64,000 nt of DNA from IMG/VR virus record IMGVR_UViG_3300025162_000016, positions 64,001 to 128,000 of that record; one strand, 5' to 3'. Source of the DNA: a virus. Below are positions 1-8,597 of the stretch, in pieces. The position numbers and the translations under genes are program-made. The first letter of the stretch is position 1. Every line of letters starts with the position of its first letter. Under the pieces are notes generated by a model. It ran no database searches and was not told the origin of the DNA. It saw only the letters and a program-made list of their open reading frames with translations.

Positions 1-246
1 TATGATAGATATTTATGGTATGAAGGAAAGGGATTAAGCATTACATCTGTTGAAACTTTGTTAGATGTAATGAATGGATTAAATACTTCCGAAAATTATA
101 AATTATTAAAACAGCAATATGACAAAGACATATCAGAATATTATGATAAAGTAGTTTCTATAAAATTCTTAAGAAATGATTATAGTTATGATTTAAGAGT
201 TCCTTCAACCGAAAAGTTCCTTGCTAATGGTTATATAAACCATAAT
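1..246 (+). other. Intein 1 of TerL, C-terminal part only
   Basis: The frame from base 1 is not terminase-like until codon 83. It ends in a typical intein C-terminal region: YDLRVPSTEKFLANGYINHN (block F/G, penultimate His, terminal Asn at 244-246), followed by Thr as the +1 extein nucleophile. The N-terminal splicing domain and any endonuclease lie upstream of the window. The insertion point is just before GGKAILLS in the terminase ATPase domain. Confidence 0.85.
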
Positions 247-2706
247 ACTGGTGGTAAAGCTATTTTATTATCATGCGTAACAAAAGATACTATGGTGTTA
301 TCTTCAAACGGAATCTCGGAGATGGAAGATTTTATTGATACTTCAAAAACAGGGGGGTATCAGAGAAATGATTATGGGATTCTAGGAGTTGATAAAATAA
401 GATACAGTAATTTAATATATAACAATGGCATTCAAGATACTTTAAAAATTAAAACCAAATTTTCGGAATTAGAATGCACAAAAAATCATAAATTGTGGGC
501 ATTTAAAAAAGACACAAATTCATTTGGATGGTATAAAAGTGAAGAATTGGGAATAGGAGATTTCCTTTCAATGCAGATTGGTATGAATATTTGGGGAGAT
601 TATTGTAAATTAAACGGATTTAAACCATCCACTTCGAATAAAATTCATTCTCCTTTTTGTCCAACCGAAATAACTACAAACCTTGCATATTTGTTTGGTT
701 TATATATTGCGGAAGGCAGTTCATACAAAGTAAAAAATAAATTGGGAGAAATGGTTGGAGGCTCAATAACTATAACATGTGGAGATGATATATCTTGGGT
801 GTTTGAAACATTAGGATTATTTTATAACTGTTGGGATGGAATACATTATACTGTTTCGAACAAAAACCTACTGGAATTATTTGAGTATGTTGGGTTCGAT
901 TTGTCTTTAAAAGCAATAAATAAAAAGATACCAAAAAATTTATTGAAAATGAGCCGTGAAAATATACGGTGGATGTTGAAAGGAATATTTGATGGCGATG
1001 GGGGTGGAACAAAGAATATCGTTCAATTAACGTCTACGTCCAAAGAATTAATAAAACAAATTAGGTTTATTTTAATGAATTTTGGAATATTATCCGGAGT
1101 GTGTAATCATTCCAAAGAAAAAATGAACTCTTATCGGGGAAAGATAAAGCATAATAATGGTGCATTGGTTTTAGAAATGAATGGAAGAAATGCTTTAAAA
1201 TTTTACAATGAGATAGGATTTAATCTAGAACGGAAACAAAAAAATAAATATAAATTATCTTTATCCAATTTAAAAAGAGCATGTAGTCACGATGTCGTTC
1301 CAAATACTTTATCTTTAATTAAATTATTAATCGATAAAACGTCACTTAATGGAAAAGAACTTTATGAAAAAACGGGATTATTTTTAAATGGATATTTGAA
1401 TAAAAAAACTCCTTATAAAACATCGCACCTTTCACGTCAAGACGTCCTGTTTTTGTATTCGCTTTTTGGGAATTTCCTTTCTGATGTAGAACAAACCAAT
1501 TGGAATAGAATATTAAAAGAGAATATCGTATGGTGTGAAATTAAAAATATAGAGTCTTCAAAAAACGAAACTTTCGATTTCTCACTACCACAAAACGATG
1601 AGGATTTTTGGTGTCATTCAGTTATTTATAATGGATTTATTGGTCACCAAACTCCGAATGGCGTGGGTAATTTCTTCCATAAAATGTGGGTTCAAGCTGA
1701 AGAAAATAGAAGTAAATTCTTCCCGATTAAACTTCCATGGCATTTGCATCCGGAACGAGATAAAAATTGGCGAGATGAACAGGATAGAGTTAGTGAAAAT
1801 TTAAAAAAGACCGCACAGGAATTGGATTGTGATTTTCTGAGTTCTGGAGCGACAGTTATTGATTTGGTTCTGTTGGCATGGTTTAAACAGACCTATATGA
1901 AAGATCCGGTGGAGAAACGTGGAATTGATCAAAATTATTGGATTTGGCAATATCCATCTTACACTACGGATACTAGCTATGCAGTAGCCGCAGATGTGGC
2001 AAGGGGCGACGGAGAAGATTTTTCATCATTTCATGTTTTAAATGTCAAAACAATGGAACAATGTGCTGAATATAAAGGACATATTTCAACTAAAGATTTT
2101 GGAAATATGTTGGTTTCGGTGGCAACCGATTATAATAATGCTTTACTTATTGTAGAACGAGAAGGTCCGGGATGGGCAACTTTACAGCAAATTATTGATA
2201 GATCATATCCCAATACCTTTTATGGATCTTCGGATTTAAAATATGTAGACGTAGAACAACAAATGACCAATAAATATTATACTGAAGACAAGAAATTAGT
2301 GCCGGGATTTGCGACTACCCTTCGAACTCGTCCGACCATTATTTCAAATCTCTGTCAATATTTTGTGGATAAATCCATTACAATATATTCCAAAAGAACT
2401 TATTCTGAATTAGAAGTATTTATTTGGGAAAATCATAAGCCGCAAGCGGCTAGAGGGTATAATGATGATTTAGTTATGGCGCTGGCGATTGGAATCTGGG
2501 TAAGGGATACTGCGCTTAGACTTCAAATGGAACGAACTAATCTTACTAGAGCAACATTAGATCAAATCGTAGTTAAAAAAACATCCGAAACCCCGATGTA
2601 CAAAATAGGCCCACAGCGAGCAAAAGATACATGGTCAATGCCAGTGGGACCAACTAAATCTCCATGGGGCTCAAAAAACGAGTCCCTGACGTGGCTTTTA
2701 GATTAA
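1..2706 (+). CDS. Terminase large subunit (TerL, gp17-like), 5' partial, with two inteins
   Basis: This is the ATPase-nuclease motor that packages phage DNA into the prohead. The reading frame is open from base 1, so the N-terminal ATPase domain lies upstream of the window. Extein pieces visible are a nine-residue stretch TGGKAILLS (247-273) and then TPNGVGNFFHKMW onward (from 1651). Joined, they give KAILLSTPNGVG, which matches the coupling motif that follows Walker B in T4 gp17. The C-terminal RNase H-like nuclease shows VAADVARGDGED (about 1981-2016), VEREGPG (about 2152-2172) and GYNDDLVMALAIG (about 2458-2496), the expected acidic metal ligands. The end overlaps nothing in frame and is followed closely by the portal gene, as in T4-like head clusters. 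Function needs both inteins to splice out. The assignment is confident from motifs and neighbours. Confidence 0.93.
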   Translation, partial: YDRYLWYEGKGLSITSVETLLDVMNGLNTSENYKLLKQQYDKDISEYYDKVVSIKFLRNDYSYDLRVPSTEKFLANGYINHNTGGKAILLSCVTKDTMVLSSNGISEMEDFIDTSKTGGYQRNDYGILGVDKIRYSNLIYNNGIQDTLKIKTKFSELECTKNHKLWAFKKDTNSFGWYKSEELGIGDFLSMQIGMNIWGDYCKLNGFKPSTSNKIHSPFCPTEITTNLAYLFGLYIAEGSSYKVKNKLGEMVGGSITITCGDDISWVFETLGLFYNCWDGIHYTVSNKNLLELFEYVGFDLSLKAINKKIPKNLLKMSRENIRWMLKGIFDGDGGGTKNIVQLTSTSKELIKQIRFILMNFGILSGVCNHSKEKMNSYRGKIKHNNGALVLEMNGRNALKFYNEIGFNLERKQKNKYKLSLSNLKRACSHDVVPNTLSLIKLLIDKTSLNGKELYEKTGLFLNGYLNKKTPYKTSHLSRQDVLFLYSLFGNFLSDVEQTNWNRILKENIVWCEIKNIESSKNETFDFSLPQNDEDFWCHSVIYNGFIGHQTPNGVGNFFHKMWVQAEENRSKFFPIKLPWHLHPERDKNWRDEQDRVSENLKKTAQELDCDFLSSGATVIDLVLLAWFKQTYMKDPVEKRGIDQNYWIWQYPSYTTDTSYAVAADVARGDGEDFSSFHVLNVKTMEQCAEYKGHISTKDFGNMLVSVATDYNNALLIVEREGPGWATLQQIIDRSYPNTFYGSSDLKYVDVEQQMTNKYYTEDKKLVPGFATTLRTRPTIISNLCQYFVDKSITIYSKRTYSELEVFIWENHKPQAARGYNDDLVMALAIGIWVRDTALRLQMERTNLTRATLDQIVVKKTSETPMYKIGPQRAKDTWSMPVGPTKSPWGSKNESLTWLLD
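274..1650 (+). other. Intein 2 of TerL with LAGLIDADG endonuclease (459 aa)
   Basis: It begins with Cys (CVTKDTMVLSSNG, block A) directly after extein KAILLS and ends with VIYNGFIGHQ before Thr of TPNG. Two LAGLIDADG-type motifs are visible: LAYLFGLYIAEGS (about 688-723) and RWMLKGIFDGDGGG (about 969-1008). This makes it a full-length homing intein. The terminal residue is Gln, a known but uncommon replacement for Asn. The insertion sits at the conserved TPNG motif of terminase, a hot spot for inteins. Confidence 0.92.
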
Positions 2707-2756
2707 ATTCGCTATTTATACACAAGAAATATACACAGACAAAGAAATACAAATAT

Positions 2757-5723
2757 ATGGGAGAGCCAATTAAACAATTTGAAGATGATGTGGTAGATAT
2801 AAAGAAACAGTCTCTTTATGCTAGATTAAAACGACTATTTTCTACGGACGTAATTGTTCGTAATGTCGGCGGTAAGCAAATTAAGATTAAAGATACTGAT
2901 AACATCATGTATGCAACGGATCGCAATTCGTTGCGAGATAGATTTAATCGAATTCGAGCCACTTCGTATAATGCTTACTCAAGAGATTTTGCCCTGTCTT
3001 ATCAGGCCGCAAGAATGGATTTATTTCGAGATTATGATTGTGTCGGACCCGATACCATTATCCCATTGCCCGATGGTTCTCGTCCAACAATAAAAGAATT
3101 AACAGAAAAATATAAAGATAACCCACAGGAACGTTTCTTTGTATTTTCATATGACCACGGAGGCGACTCGATTAAATTAGGAAAAGCATATCACCCAAGA
3201 ATGAAAGGTCCACGTATTGGATTTAAAGTAACATTGGATAATGGTCAATATGTAATTGGAAGTATTAAACATCCGTTCCTAATGCGAAATGGTGAATATA
3301 AAACAATCTTTGATTTGAAAGTCGGTGAGTCAGTAATGCCATTTAATATAAATGATGATAGAATTTATAAATGTGTAAATGAGACCGAAATCGGGATGTT
3401 TTTCGTGATGTCAGCGGCATTAGAGGGAAATTATAATGTATCTCCTAAAATTGCATCCATTGAATGTATTGGAGAAATAGAAGTATATGATATGACCGTG
3501 GAAGAATATCATAATTTCGCTACTGATAGTTGTTTTGTATCAAACACAATGGATCAAGATCCCATCCTGGCATCATGTTTGGATATCGTGGCAGATGAGT
3601 GCCTTACTCTCAACGAATTAAAGGAAGTAATTGTTATTCATTCTAAAAACAACAATGTTAAGAAGATTCTTCATAATTTATATTATGATATTTTGAATAT
3701 TGAAGGTAACATGTGGTCATGGACTAGAAATTTATGTAAATACGGGGATTTCTTTTTAAAATTATATATTACTCCGGAATACGGTATTTACATGGTGGAG
3801 CCAATTTCTCCGTATAATGTTGAACGTATTGAAAATTGTGATCCCTACAACAAACGATATGTTAAGTTTCAACTTCGTCCTACGGATACTTCACAAGCCG
3901 AGATAGTAGAGAATTATGAAATGGCACATTTTCGATTATTATCGGATAGCAATTTTCTTCCATATGGAAAGAGTTATATAGAAGGCGCAAGGCGAGTGTG
4001 GAAACAGCTTTCGTTGCTCGAAGATGCCATGTTAATTCATCGTGTTATGCGGGCACCAGAACGCCGGATTTTTAAAATTGACGTGGGAAATATTCCTCCT
4101 AATGAGGTTGATTCTTATATGGAGAAATTAATATCCAAAGTACAGAAAGTTCCTTATATGGATGAACGAACCGGAGACTATAATCTTCGGTTTAATTTAC
4201 AGAATATGGTACAAGATTTTTATTTGCCGGTTCGGGGTGGAGACAGTGGAACCGCAATCGAATCTCTTCCCGGCATGGAATGGACAGGTATTGAGGATCT
4301 AGATTACGTTAAAAACAAAATGATGGCGGCTTTGAAAATTCCCAAGGCATTTTTAGGGTACGATGAGTCAATATCAGGGAAAAGTACTTTAGCTTGTATT
4401 GTTCCGGAAACAAAAATACCATTATTAAATGAGAAAATTAGTACTGTAGAAGAATTAATTAAAGATTATGATGCTGGTATTAAAAACTACGTGTATGCTT
4501 TTGATGAAGCAACTAAAAATATTGTTCCCGGCGAGATAGAATGGGCGGGATTTACTAGAATGAACACTGATATAGTTAGAGTTCACCTTGATAATAGTAA
4601 ATATATTGATTGCACACCGGATCATCGCTTTATGTTAAGAGATGGGACATGGGTAGAAGCGCAAACCTTAACCCAAGGACAATCATTGATGTCATTATGT
4701 TTATCAGAAAATATAGAAAACCATAAAGTAGTAAGAGTAGAGATATTGTCAGAAAAAAGAGATACTTGTGACATAACAATAAAAAAACATCATAATTTTG
4801 CAACATTGGCCGGAGTTATTATTCATAACTCGGAAGATGTTCGTTTTGCGAGAACGATACAACGACTTCAACGTATTTTAACTTCCGAGTTAAGTAAAAT
4901 TGCCATTGTTCATTTGTATGCACAAGGGTATAGGGATGAAGCATTAGTAGATTTTGAGCTTGAACTTACCAATCCAAGTACAATATTTGAGCGGGAGAAG
5001 GTTGAAATTTGGTCCGACAAAGTTGCAGTTGCAACTGATATGATGGAATCTAAACTATATTCTAAAGATTGGATTTATAAGAATATTTTCAATATGTCAG
5101 ACGACGATAAGACTGTAGTTGAAGATCAGATTATTGAAGATACTAAACAGAAATATCGCCTTACATCAATTGAAGAAGAAGGTAATGATCCGGCTAAACC
5201 TGCTCAAAAAATAGGGGCGGATGAACAAGATGGGGGAGGCGAAAGTGGAGGAGGTTCAGAGGGCGGATCGGATTTAGAAAGTTTAGGAGGCGGGCCTGAA
5301 GGCGGGGAGGGCGAAGGAGGAGGTGAACCTGGAGGCGGAGAGGGTGGAGGAGGTGAACTTGGCGGCGGGGCTCCTGGTGGGTTAAAAGAAGAAAAGGTTC
5401 AAGATCGAAGTGATAGAGATCAAAGCGATAGGGATCAAACTGGGTTAAAACATTCGGAGGATTATCCCTTTGGAGAGGATTATGATGGCAGATTAGGGAT
5501 GAAGTCCAAACCAGGTTCGGATCGTAGAATTCAATATAAACCACGGGATGTTCAATTCGAGGGGGTTCGTATAAAACCAACAATCGATAAAGGAGTCTTA
5601 AGCAATTTAAAGGCGTTTTTAGAAAAACCACTATTGCAAGAGCAAATCGAACTAAGGGAAGAAACCGAAAAAACCGGTAAAAGAAAAACTTTACTCGATG
5701 AAGGTAATATTCGAGATGAGTAA
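2757..5723 (+). CDS. Portal protein (gp20-like) with two mini-inteins
   Basis: This is the dodecameric portal at the unique capsid vertex, through which DNA enters and leaves. The start ATG at 2757 (MGEPIKQFEDDV) is preferred because an upstream ATG at 2664 lies inside the terL end. Extein landmarks are YD/TMDQDPILASCLDIVADE, YGKSYIEGARRVWKQL, LEDAMLIHRVMRAPERRIF and GKSTLA/SEDVRFARTIQRLQ, which match the gp20 family. Two inteins (3039-3545 and 4395-4829) interrupt it. After splicing the protein is about 674 residues, longer than T4 gp20 because of a low-complexity Gly/Glu-rich segment (about 5206-5390) followed by an RSDRDQSDRDQ repeat and a charged tail. The gene follows terL directly. Confidence 0.93.
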   Translation: MGEPIKQFEDDVVDIKKQSLYARLKRLFSTDVIVRNVGGKQIKIKDTDNIMYATDRNSLRDRFNRIRATSYNAYSRDFALSYQAARMDLFRDYDCVGPDTIIPLPDGSRPTIKELTEKYKDNPQERFFVFSYDHGGDSIKLGKAYHPRMKGPRIGFKVTLDNGQYVIGSIKHPFLMRNGEYKTIFDLKVGESVMPFNINDDRIYKCVNETEIGMFFVMSAALEGNYNVSPKIASIECIGEIEVYDMTVEEYHNFATDSCFVSNTMDQDPILASCLDIVADECLTLNELKEVIVIHSKNNNVKKILHNLYYDILNIEGNMWSWTRNLCKYGDFFLKLYITPEYGIYMVEPISPYNVERIENCDPYNKRYVKFQLRPTDTSQAEIVENYEMAHFRLLSDSNFLPYGKSYIEGARRVWKQLSLLEDAMLIHRVMRAPERRIFKIDVGNIPPNEVDSYMEKLISKVQKVPYMDERTGDYNLRFNLQNMVQDFYLPVRGGDSGTAIESLPGMEWTGIEDLDYVKNKMMAALKIPKAFLGYDESISGKSTLACIVPETKIPLLNEKISTVEELIKDYDAGIKNYVYAFDEATKNIVPGEIEWAGFTRMNTDIVRVHLDNSKYIDCTPDHRFMLRDGTWVEAQTLTQGQSLMSLCLSENIENHKVVRVEILSEKRDTCDITIKKHHNFATLAGVIIHNSEDVRFARTIQRLQRILTSELSKIAIVHLYAQGYRDEALVDFELELTNPSTIFEREKVEIWSDKVAVATDMMESKLYSKDWIYKNIFNMSDDDKTVVEDQIIEDTKQKYRLTSIEEEGNDPAKPAQKIGADEQDGGGESGGGSEGGSDLESLGGGPEGGEGEGGGEPGGGEGGGGELGGGAPGGLKEEKVQDRSDRDQSDRDQTGLKHSEDYPFGEDYDGRLGMKSKPGSDRRIQYKPRDVQFEGVRIKPTIDKGVLSNLKAFLEKPLLQEQIELREETEKTGKRKTLLDEGNIRDE
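3039..3545 (+). other. Portal intein 1 (mini-intein, 169 aa)
   Basis: It starts with Cys in CVGPDTIIPLPDGS (block A), has a block-B-like GSIKHPFLMRNGEYKTI, and ends with VYDMTVEEYHNFATDSCFVSN, then Thr. There is no LAGLIDADG or HNH domain, so it is a splicing-only intein. The penultimate residue is Ser instead of His. Removing it joins RDYD to TMDQDPILASCL, restoring the conserved portal MD.DP motif. Confidence 0.88.
4395..4829 (+). other. Portal intein 2 (mini-intein, 145 aa)
   Basis: It starts with Cys (CIVPETKIPLLNEKIST), contains the block-B motif CTPDHRFMLRDGTWVEA, and ends with ITIKKHHNFATLAGVIIHN, then Ser. It has canonical terminal His-Asn and no endonuclease domain. Removing it restores GKSTLASEDVRFARTIQ, the conserved C-terminal portal segment. 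Confidence 0.9.
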
Positions 5724-5792
5724 TCAAAGTTATAATAAATATACTCTTTTCAATGAGAAAGAGTATATTTATAATTAAGTCAAAATACTACT

Positions 5793-6698
5793 ATGCAGAT
5801 CCAGAAGAAAAAGCGGCATTCTAAGTTTAAAAATACTGGCATTCTCTTTGAACTATTGACACAGCAGTTAACCGCCGATATTGTCGGCGGTAAATCTGAG
5901 TCTAATGCAAAGAATTTGTTATTCAAGTATTTTAAAGAAAACACAGAATTAAGTCAAGAATGGAAGCTATATAGCACTCTTTTGACGCATAAACTCAAAA
6001 ATGAGGCACAGGCAGAACGAATGCTTAGTATTATCCTAGAAGCTCGAAAGAAACTTAGTAATAAAAAATTAAACCAAGAAAAATACGAATTAATAAAAGA
6101 AATAAAAGAAACCTATCCTTTGGATGACTTACTTAAAGCGCCGGTTCGAAATTATCGCATATTAGCATCCATTTATAAAATCTTCGAAGATAATATTTCC
6201 CGAAATATTAAATTCAATATCAATGAAGTATTTCAAGCTAAAACCTGTATAATAGAACATGTCATCGATAAACCAAAATCGATAATTAAAGAAACCGAAG
6301 ATGAACAACTTCTTAATACGTATAAACAACAATCTTCGGAAACTCGTCTTCTTGCATATGAATTTTTACTTGAAAAACTTAATGCAAAATACCATACTTT
6401 ATTGGACGATGACCAAAAAACAGTTTTACGTGAATATATTTATAATATAGCTAATACTAATTCTCTGGGAAATTTCATTAAAATCAAGGGGATAGAAGTA
6501 AAAACACAGTTGACTGAAATTGTTAAAAAGATTGAAGATAATGTTGCCCGAATTAAAGTAAATGAAGTAATTCATCAATTAAATAAAATAAGTCCGGAAT
6601 CTTCTAAAGTGCGTGATAGTCAGATTATGGTACTGCTTTTATCCTATGAACTTTTAAAAGAAGTTCGCAAACAATTGGGAATAACTTTACATGGATAA
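5793..6698 (+). CDS. Conserved head-region protein of unknown function (301 aa)
   Basis: I cannot name this protein with certainty. It is helix-rich, highly charged and soluble-looking, with no membrane segment or signal peptide. The N-terminal RHSKFKNTGILFELLTQQLT is of a kind I associate with proteins next to the portal in T4-like phages of environmental origin. The rest is long amphipathic helices that could form coiled coils. It sits between portal and prohead protease, so a role in prohead core or head assembly is likely by position. Its stop overlaps the next gene by eight bases, which implies translational coupling. The AT-rich sequence ATATTTATA occurs upstream, around 5764-5772. Confidence 0.75.
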   Translation: MQIQKKKRHSKFKNTGILFELLTQQLTADIVGGKSESNAKNLLFKYFKENTELSQEWKLYSTLLTHKLKNEAQAERMLSIILEARKKLSNKKLNQEKYELIKEIKETYPLDDLLKAPVRNYRILASIYKIFEDNISRNIKFNINEVFQAKTCIIEHVIDKPKSIIKETEDEQLLNTYKQQSSETRLLAYEFLLEKLNAKYHTLLDDDQKTVLREYIYNIANTNSLGNFIKIKGIEVKTQLTEIVKKIEDNVARIKVNEVIHQLNKISPESSKVRDSQIMVLLLSYELLKEVRKQLGITLHG

Positions 6699-7029
6699 AA
6701 TAAAATTTCAAAGTTTAGTTCGGGAATGTATTAATGAATATTCTTCCCCAAAAGAGACAATTACTAAAACAGAGCTTAAAACGGTCATCAAAGAAACTAT
6801 TCGAACCATTTTAAATGAAATGGCAAATAAAGCGGAGGAAGAGGAAATTTTAGATGAAATGACTACAACGTCGGCGGTTGGTCCTATCAGTCTTCCCGGT
6901 AATGTCAGAGGAGGATGGGTATCGGGTAGAGGCGGCAGTCATCGAGGAGTAGCCGGATCTGCTGCTCTTGGATATGAACTTACCTCGATTGGTAAGAAAG
7001 ATATGAAACGTAAACAAGACCCGGTGTAA
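6691..7029 (+). CDS. Small head-region protein with capsid-targeting-like N-terminus (112 aa)
   Basis: The N-terminus MDKIKFQSLVRECINEYSS resembles that of the 156-aa protein at 10309 (LKQLIQECVN) and the protein at 34025 (LKELVREIIK). This suggests a shared short targeting or assembly peptide. An acidic middle (KAEEEEILDEM) and a Gly/Arg-rich stretch (GNVRGGWVSGRGGSHRG) follow. There is no recognisable enzyme domain. It overlaps the preceding gene by eight bases and lies six bases before the next, so it is part of the portal-protease operon. It may be a prohead core component processed by the protease, but this is inference. Confidence 0.65.
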   Translation: MDKIKFQSLVRECINEYSSPKETITKTELKTVIKETIRTILNEMANKAEEEEILDEMTTTSAVGPISLPGNVRGGWVSGRGGSHRGVAGSAALGYELTSIGKKDMKRKQDPV

Positions 7030-7034
7030 ATTAT

Positions 7035-7349
7035 ATGAAGAAAAAATTATTTGAAAGTTTAGGTGGTAATCAATTTAAAATAGCATCGCCACAACCAATG
7101 GGAATGATGGATGAGGTTTCCAGTGAACCCGCCACAGTTTCTTTAATCCGAGAAATAAGCAAGCTTTCCGGAGATGTAGCAAAATTACAGGAATTGCTCG
7201 AAGCCAGACAGCATACTGCGCCTCTAGCAGATAATTTCATTCAGTATTATATTGGAGAAATAACAAAGATAGATAAATTGATTTTGAAGGCTATCAATGA
7301 TGTCGATGACCAGAAATCTACAAATGATGATTCGCTGCCGCCCGTCTAA
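7035..7349 (+). CDS. Small hypothetical head-region protein (104 aa)
   Basis: This is a short acidic protein (MKKKLFESLGGNQFKIASPQ at the N-terminus). A predicted amphipathic helix spans about residues 30-60 (SLIREISKLSGDVAKLQELLE), which could be a coiled coil. There are no membrane segments and no known motif. It lies between two head genes in the portal-protease operon with only five bases separating it from the gene upstream. I do not recognise the family. A core or scaffold accessory role would fit its position. Confidence 0.6.
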   Translation: MKKKLFESLGGNQFKIASPQPMGMMDEVSSEPATVSLIREISKLSGDVAKLQELLEARQHTAPLADNFIQYYIGEITKIDKLILKAINDVDDQKSTNDDSLPPV

Positions 7350-7423
7350 TTGATGACAAAAATAAAAAGTAGATTTTAAAATAAAACTTAGTCGCATAAT
7401 TGAACAGCAGAACAGTCAACCGT

Positions 7424-8503
7424 ATGAATGAACGAAAATTATTAGTAGAAGTCCAGACTTTCAGTGCCAATCCGAGAATGCTTCGGGAATCACTCGAAAA
7501 GCCGAATGCCCCATTTCGAGTCGAAGGTGTTTTACAACGGGCAGAAGTTCAAAACCAAAACGGTAGAGTATATCCAAAACAAGTCTTAATGCGAGAAGCA
7601 CAAAAATATGCCGATACGTTTATTCGTGAAAGACGGGCGCTCGGTGAACTCGACCATCCAGACTCCTGTCTAACGCAATCAGGTCAAATTCTGACCAAGA
7701 ATGGTTGGAAATATATTAAAGACATTGCGGACAATGAAGAGGTATTAACATTAAATCTTACTACTAATAAACCGGAGTATAACACAATAAATAAAAAGAT
7801 AGACAGTGCATATAAAGGAAAGATGTATCATATTAAAGGAAAAAATATAGATACCACCGTTACTCCAAACCATCGATTTGTTATTGAAGATAGATATGGC
7901 AAGTTAATGCTTAAAACTGCCGCAGAATTATATGATTTAAATAAGAGTGTTAATACTCATTTAAAAATTCCGAAACTTAATGACTCCAATTATATTCACA
8001 TAGACAATAGATTCATTGATATCAAAGAGATTGATTATGATGACAGAATTTATTGTGTATCCGTTTCAAATGAAACATTTTATTGTAGGGACAATAATAA
8101 ATGTTTTTGGTCTGGAAATAGTGTAGTTAATTTAAAAAACGTTTCCCATAATGTTATCGGTATCCATTGGAGCGGTAATGATCTCATCGGCACAGTCGAG
8201 GTATTAACAACCCCCAGCGGTAACATTCTTCGTGAATTATTTCGTAATGGTATTAATGTAGGTATCTCATCCCGTGCCCTCGGTTCACTAAATAAAATTT
8301 CAGAAAGCACCTCGGTTGTAGGTGAAGACCTAGAACTAATCGCTTTTGATTTCGTCAGCAATCCCAGCACAGCAGGGGCATTTATGTTTATGAAAGATCA
8401 AAATTCATTACATGAAGGCGTTCAAAAAGCACAAAATCCGGTGAATAACAAGTGGGAATCGATAAATAAGATCGTTCGGGACATTCTTTCCAACATCGGT
8501 TAA
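7424..8503 (+). CDS. Prohead core protease (gp21-like) with a mini-intein
   Basis: This serine protease matures the prohead by cleaving scaffold and capsid proteins at short L/I-x-E-type sites. The start ATG at 7424 (MNERKLLVEVQTF) is chosen over an in-frame TTG at 7400. Extein landmarks are PFRVEGVLQRAEVQNQNGRVYP, then GELDHPDS joined to SVVNLKNVSHNVIGIHW (catalytic His region), and NVGISSRALGSL (catalytic Ser region). Spliced length is about 208 residues, close to T4 gp21 (212). The intein at 7667-8119 sits next to the catalytic His, so unspliced protein should be inactive. The neighbours are portal upstream and scaffold and capsid genes downstream, though the capsid genes have been separated by about 17 kb of inserted genes. 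Confidence 0.92.
   Translation: MNERKLLVEVQTFSANPRMLRESLEKPNAPFRVEGVLQRAEVQNQNGRVYPKQVLMREAQKYADTFIRERRALGELDHPDSCLTQSGQILTKNGWKYIKDIADNEEVLTLNLTTNKPEYNTINKKIDSAYKGKMYHIKGKNIDTTVTPNHRFVIEDRYGKLMLKTAAELYDLNKSVNTHLKIPKLNDSNYIHIDNRFIDIKEIDYDDRIYCVSVSNETFYCRDNNKCFWSGNSVVNLKNVSHNVIGIHWSGNDLIGTVEVLTTPSGNILRELFRNGINVGISSRALGSLNKISESTSVVGEDLELIAFDFVSNPSTAGAFMFMKDQNSLHEGVQKAQNPVNNKWESINKIVRDILSNIG
7667..8119 (+). other. Prohead protease intein (mini-intein, 151 aa)
   Basis: It starts with Cys in CLTQSGQILTKNGWKYIKD (block A), contains the block-B-like TTVTPNHRFVIEDRYGKLM, and ends with FYCRDNNKCFWSGN, then Ser. No endonuclease domain is present. The penultimate residue is Gly rather than His. Removal joins ELDHPDS to SVVNLKNVSH, the conserved protease active-site segment. 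Confidence 0.9.
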
Positions 8504-8597
8504 ATTACCTCCAAAAAAATAAATCTCCAAAAAGATTGACATTATATCTTTATTGTAGTATGTAATTATACAACAAAGTCAAATGTAATAATGTCTT

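Noticed and set aside
5194-5727. Long open frame on the minus strand opposite the portal C-terminus
   Set aside because: It mirrors the Gly/Glu-rich low-complexity coding strand and gives Leu/Pro/Arg-rich nonsense with no motif.
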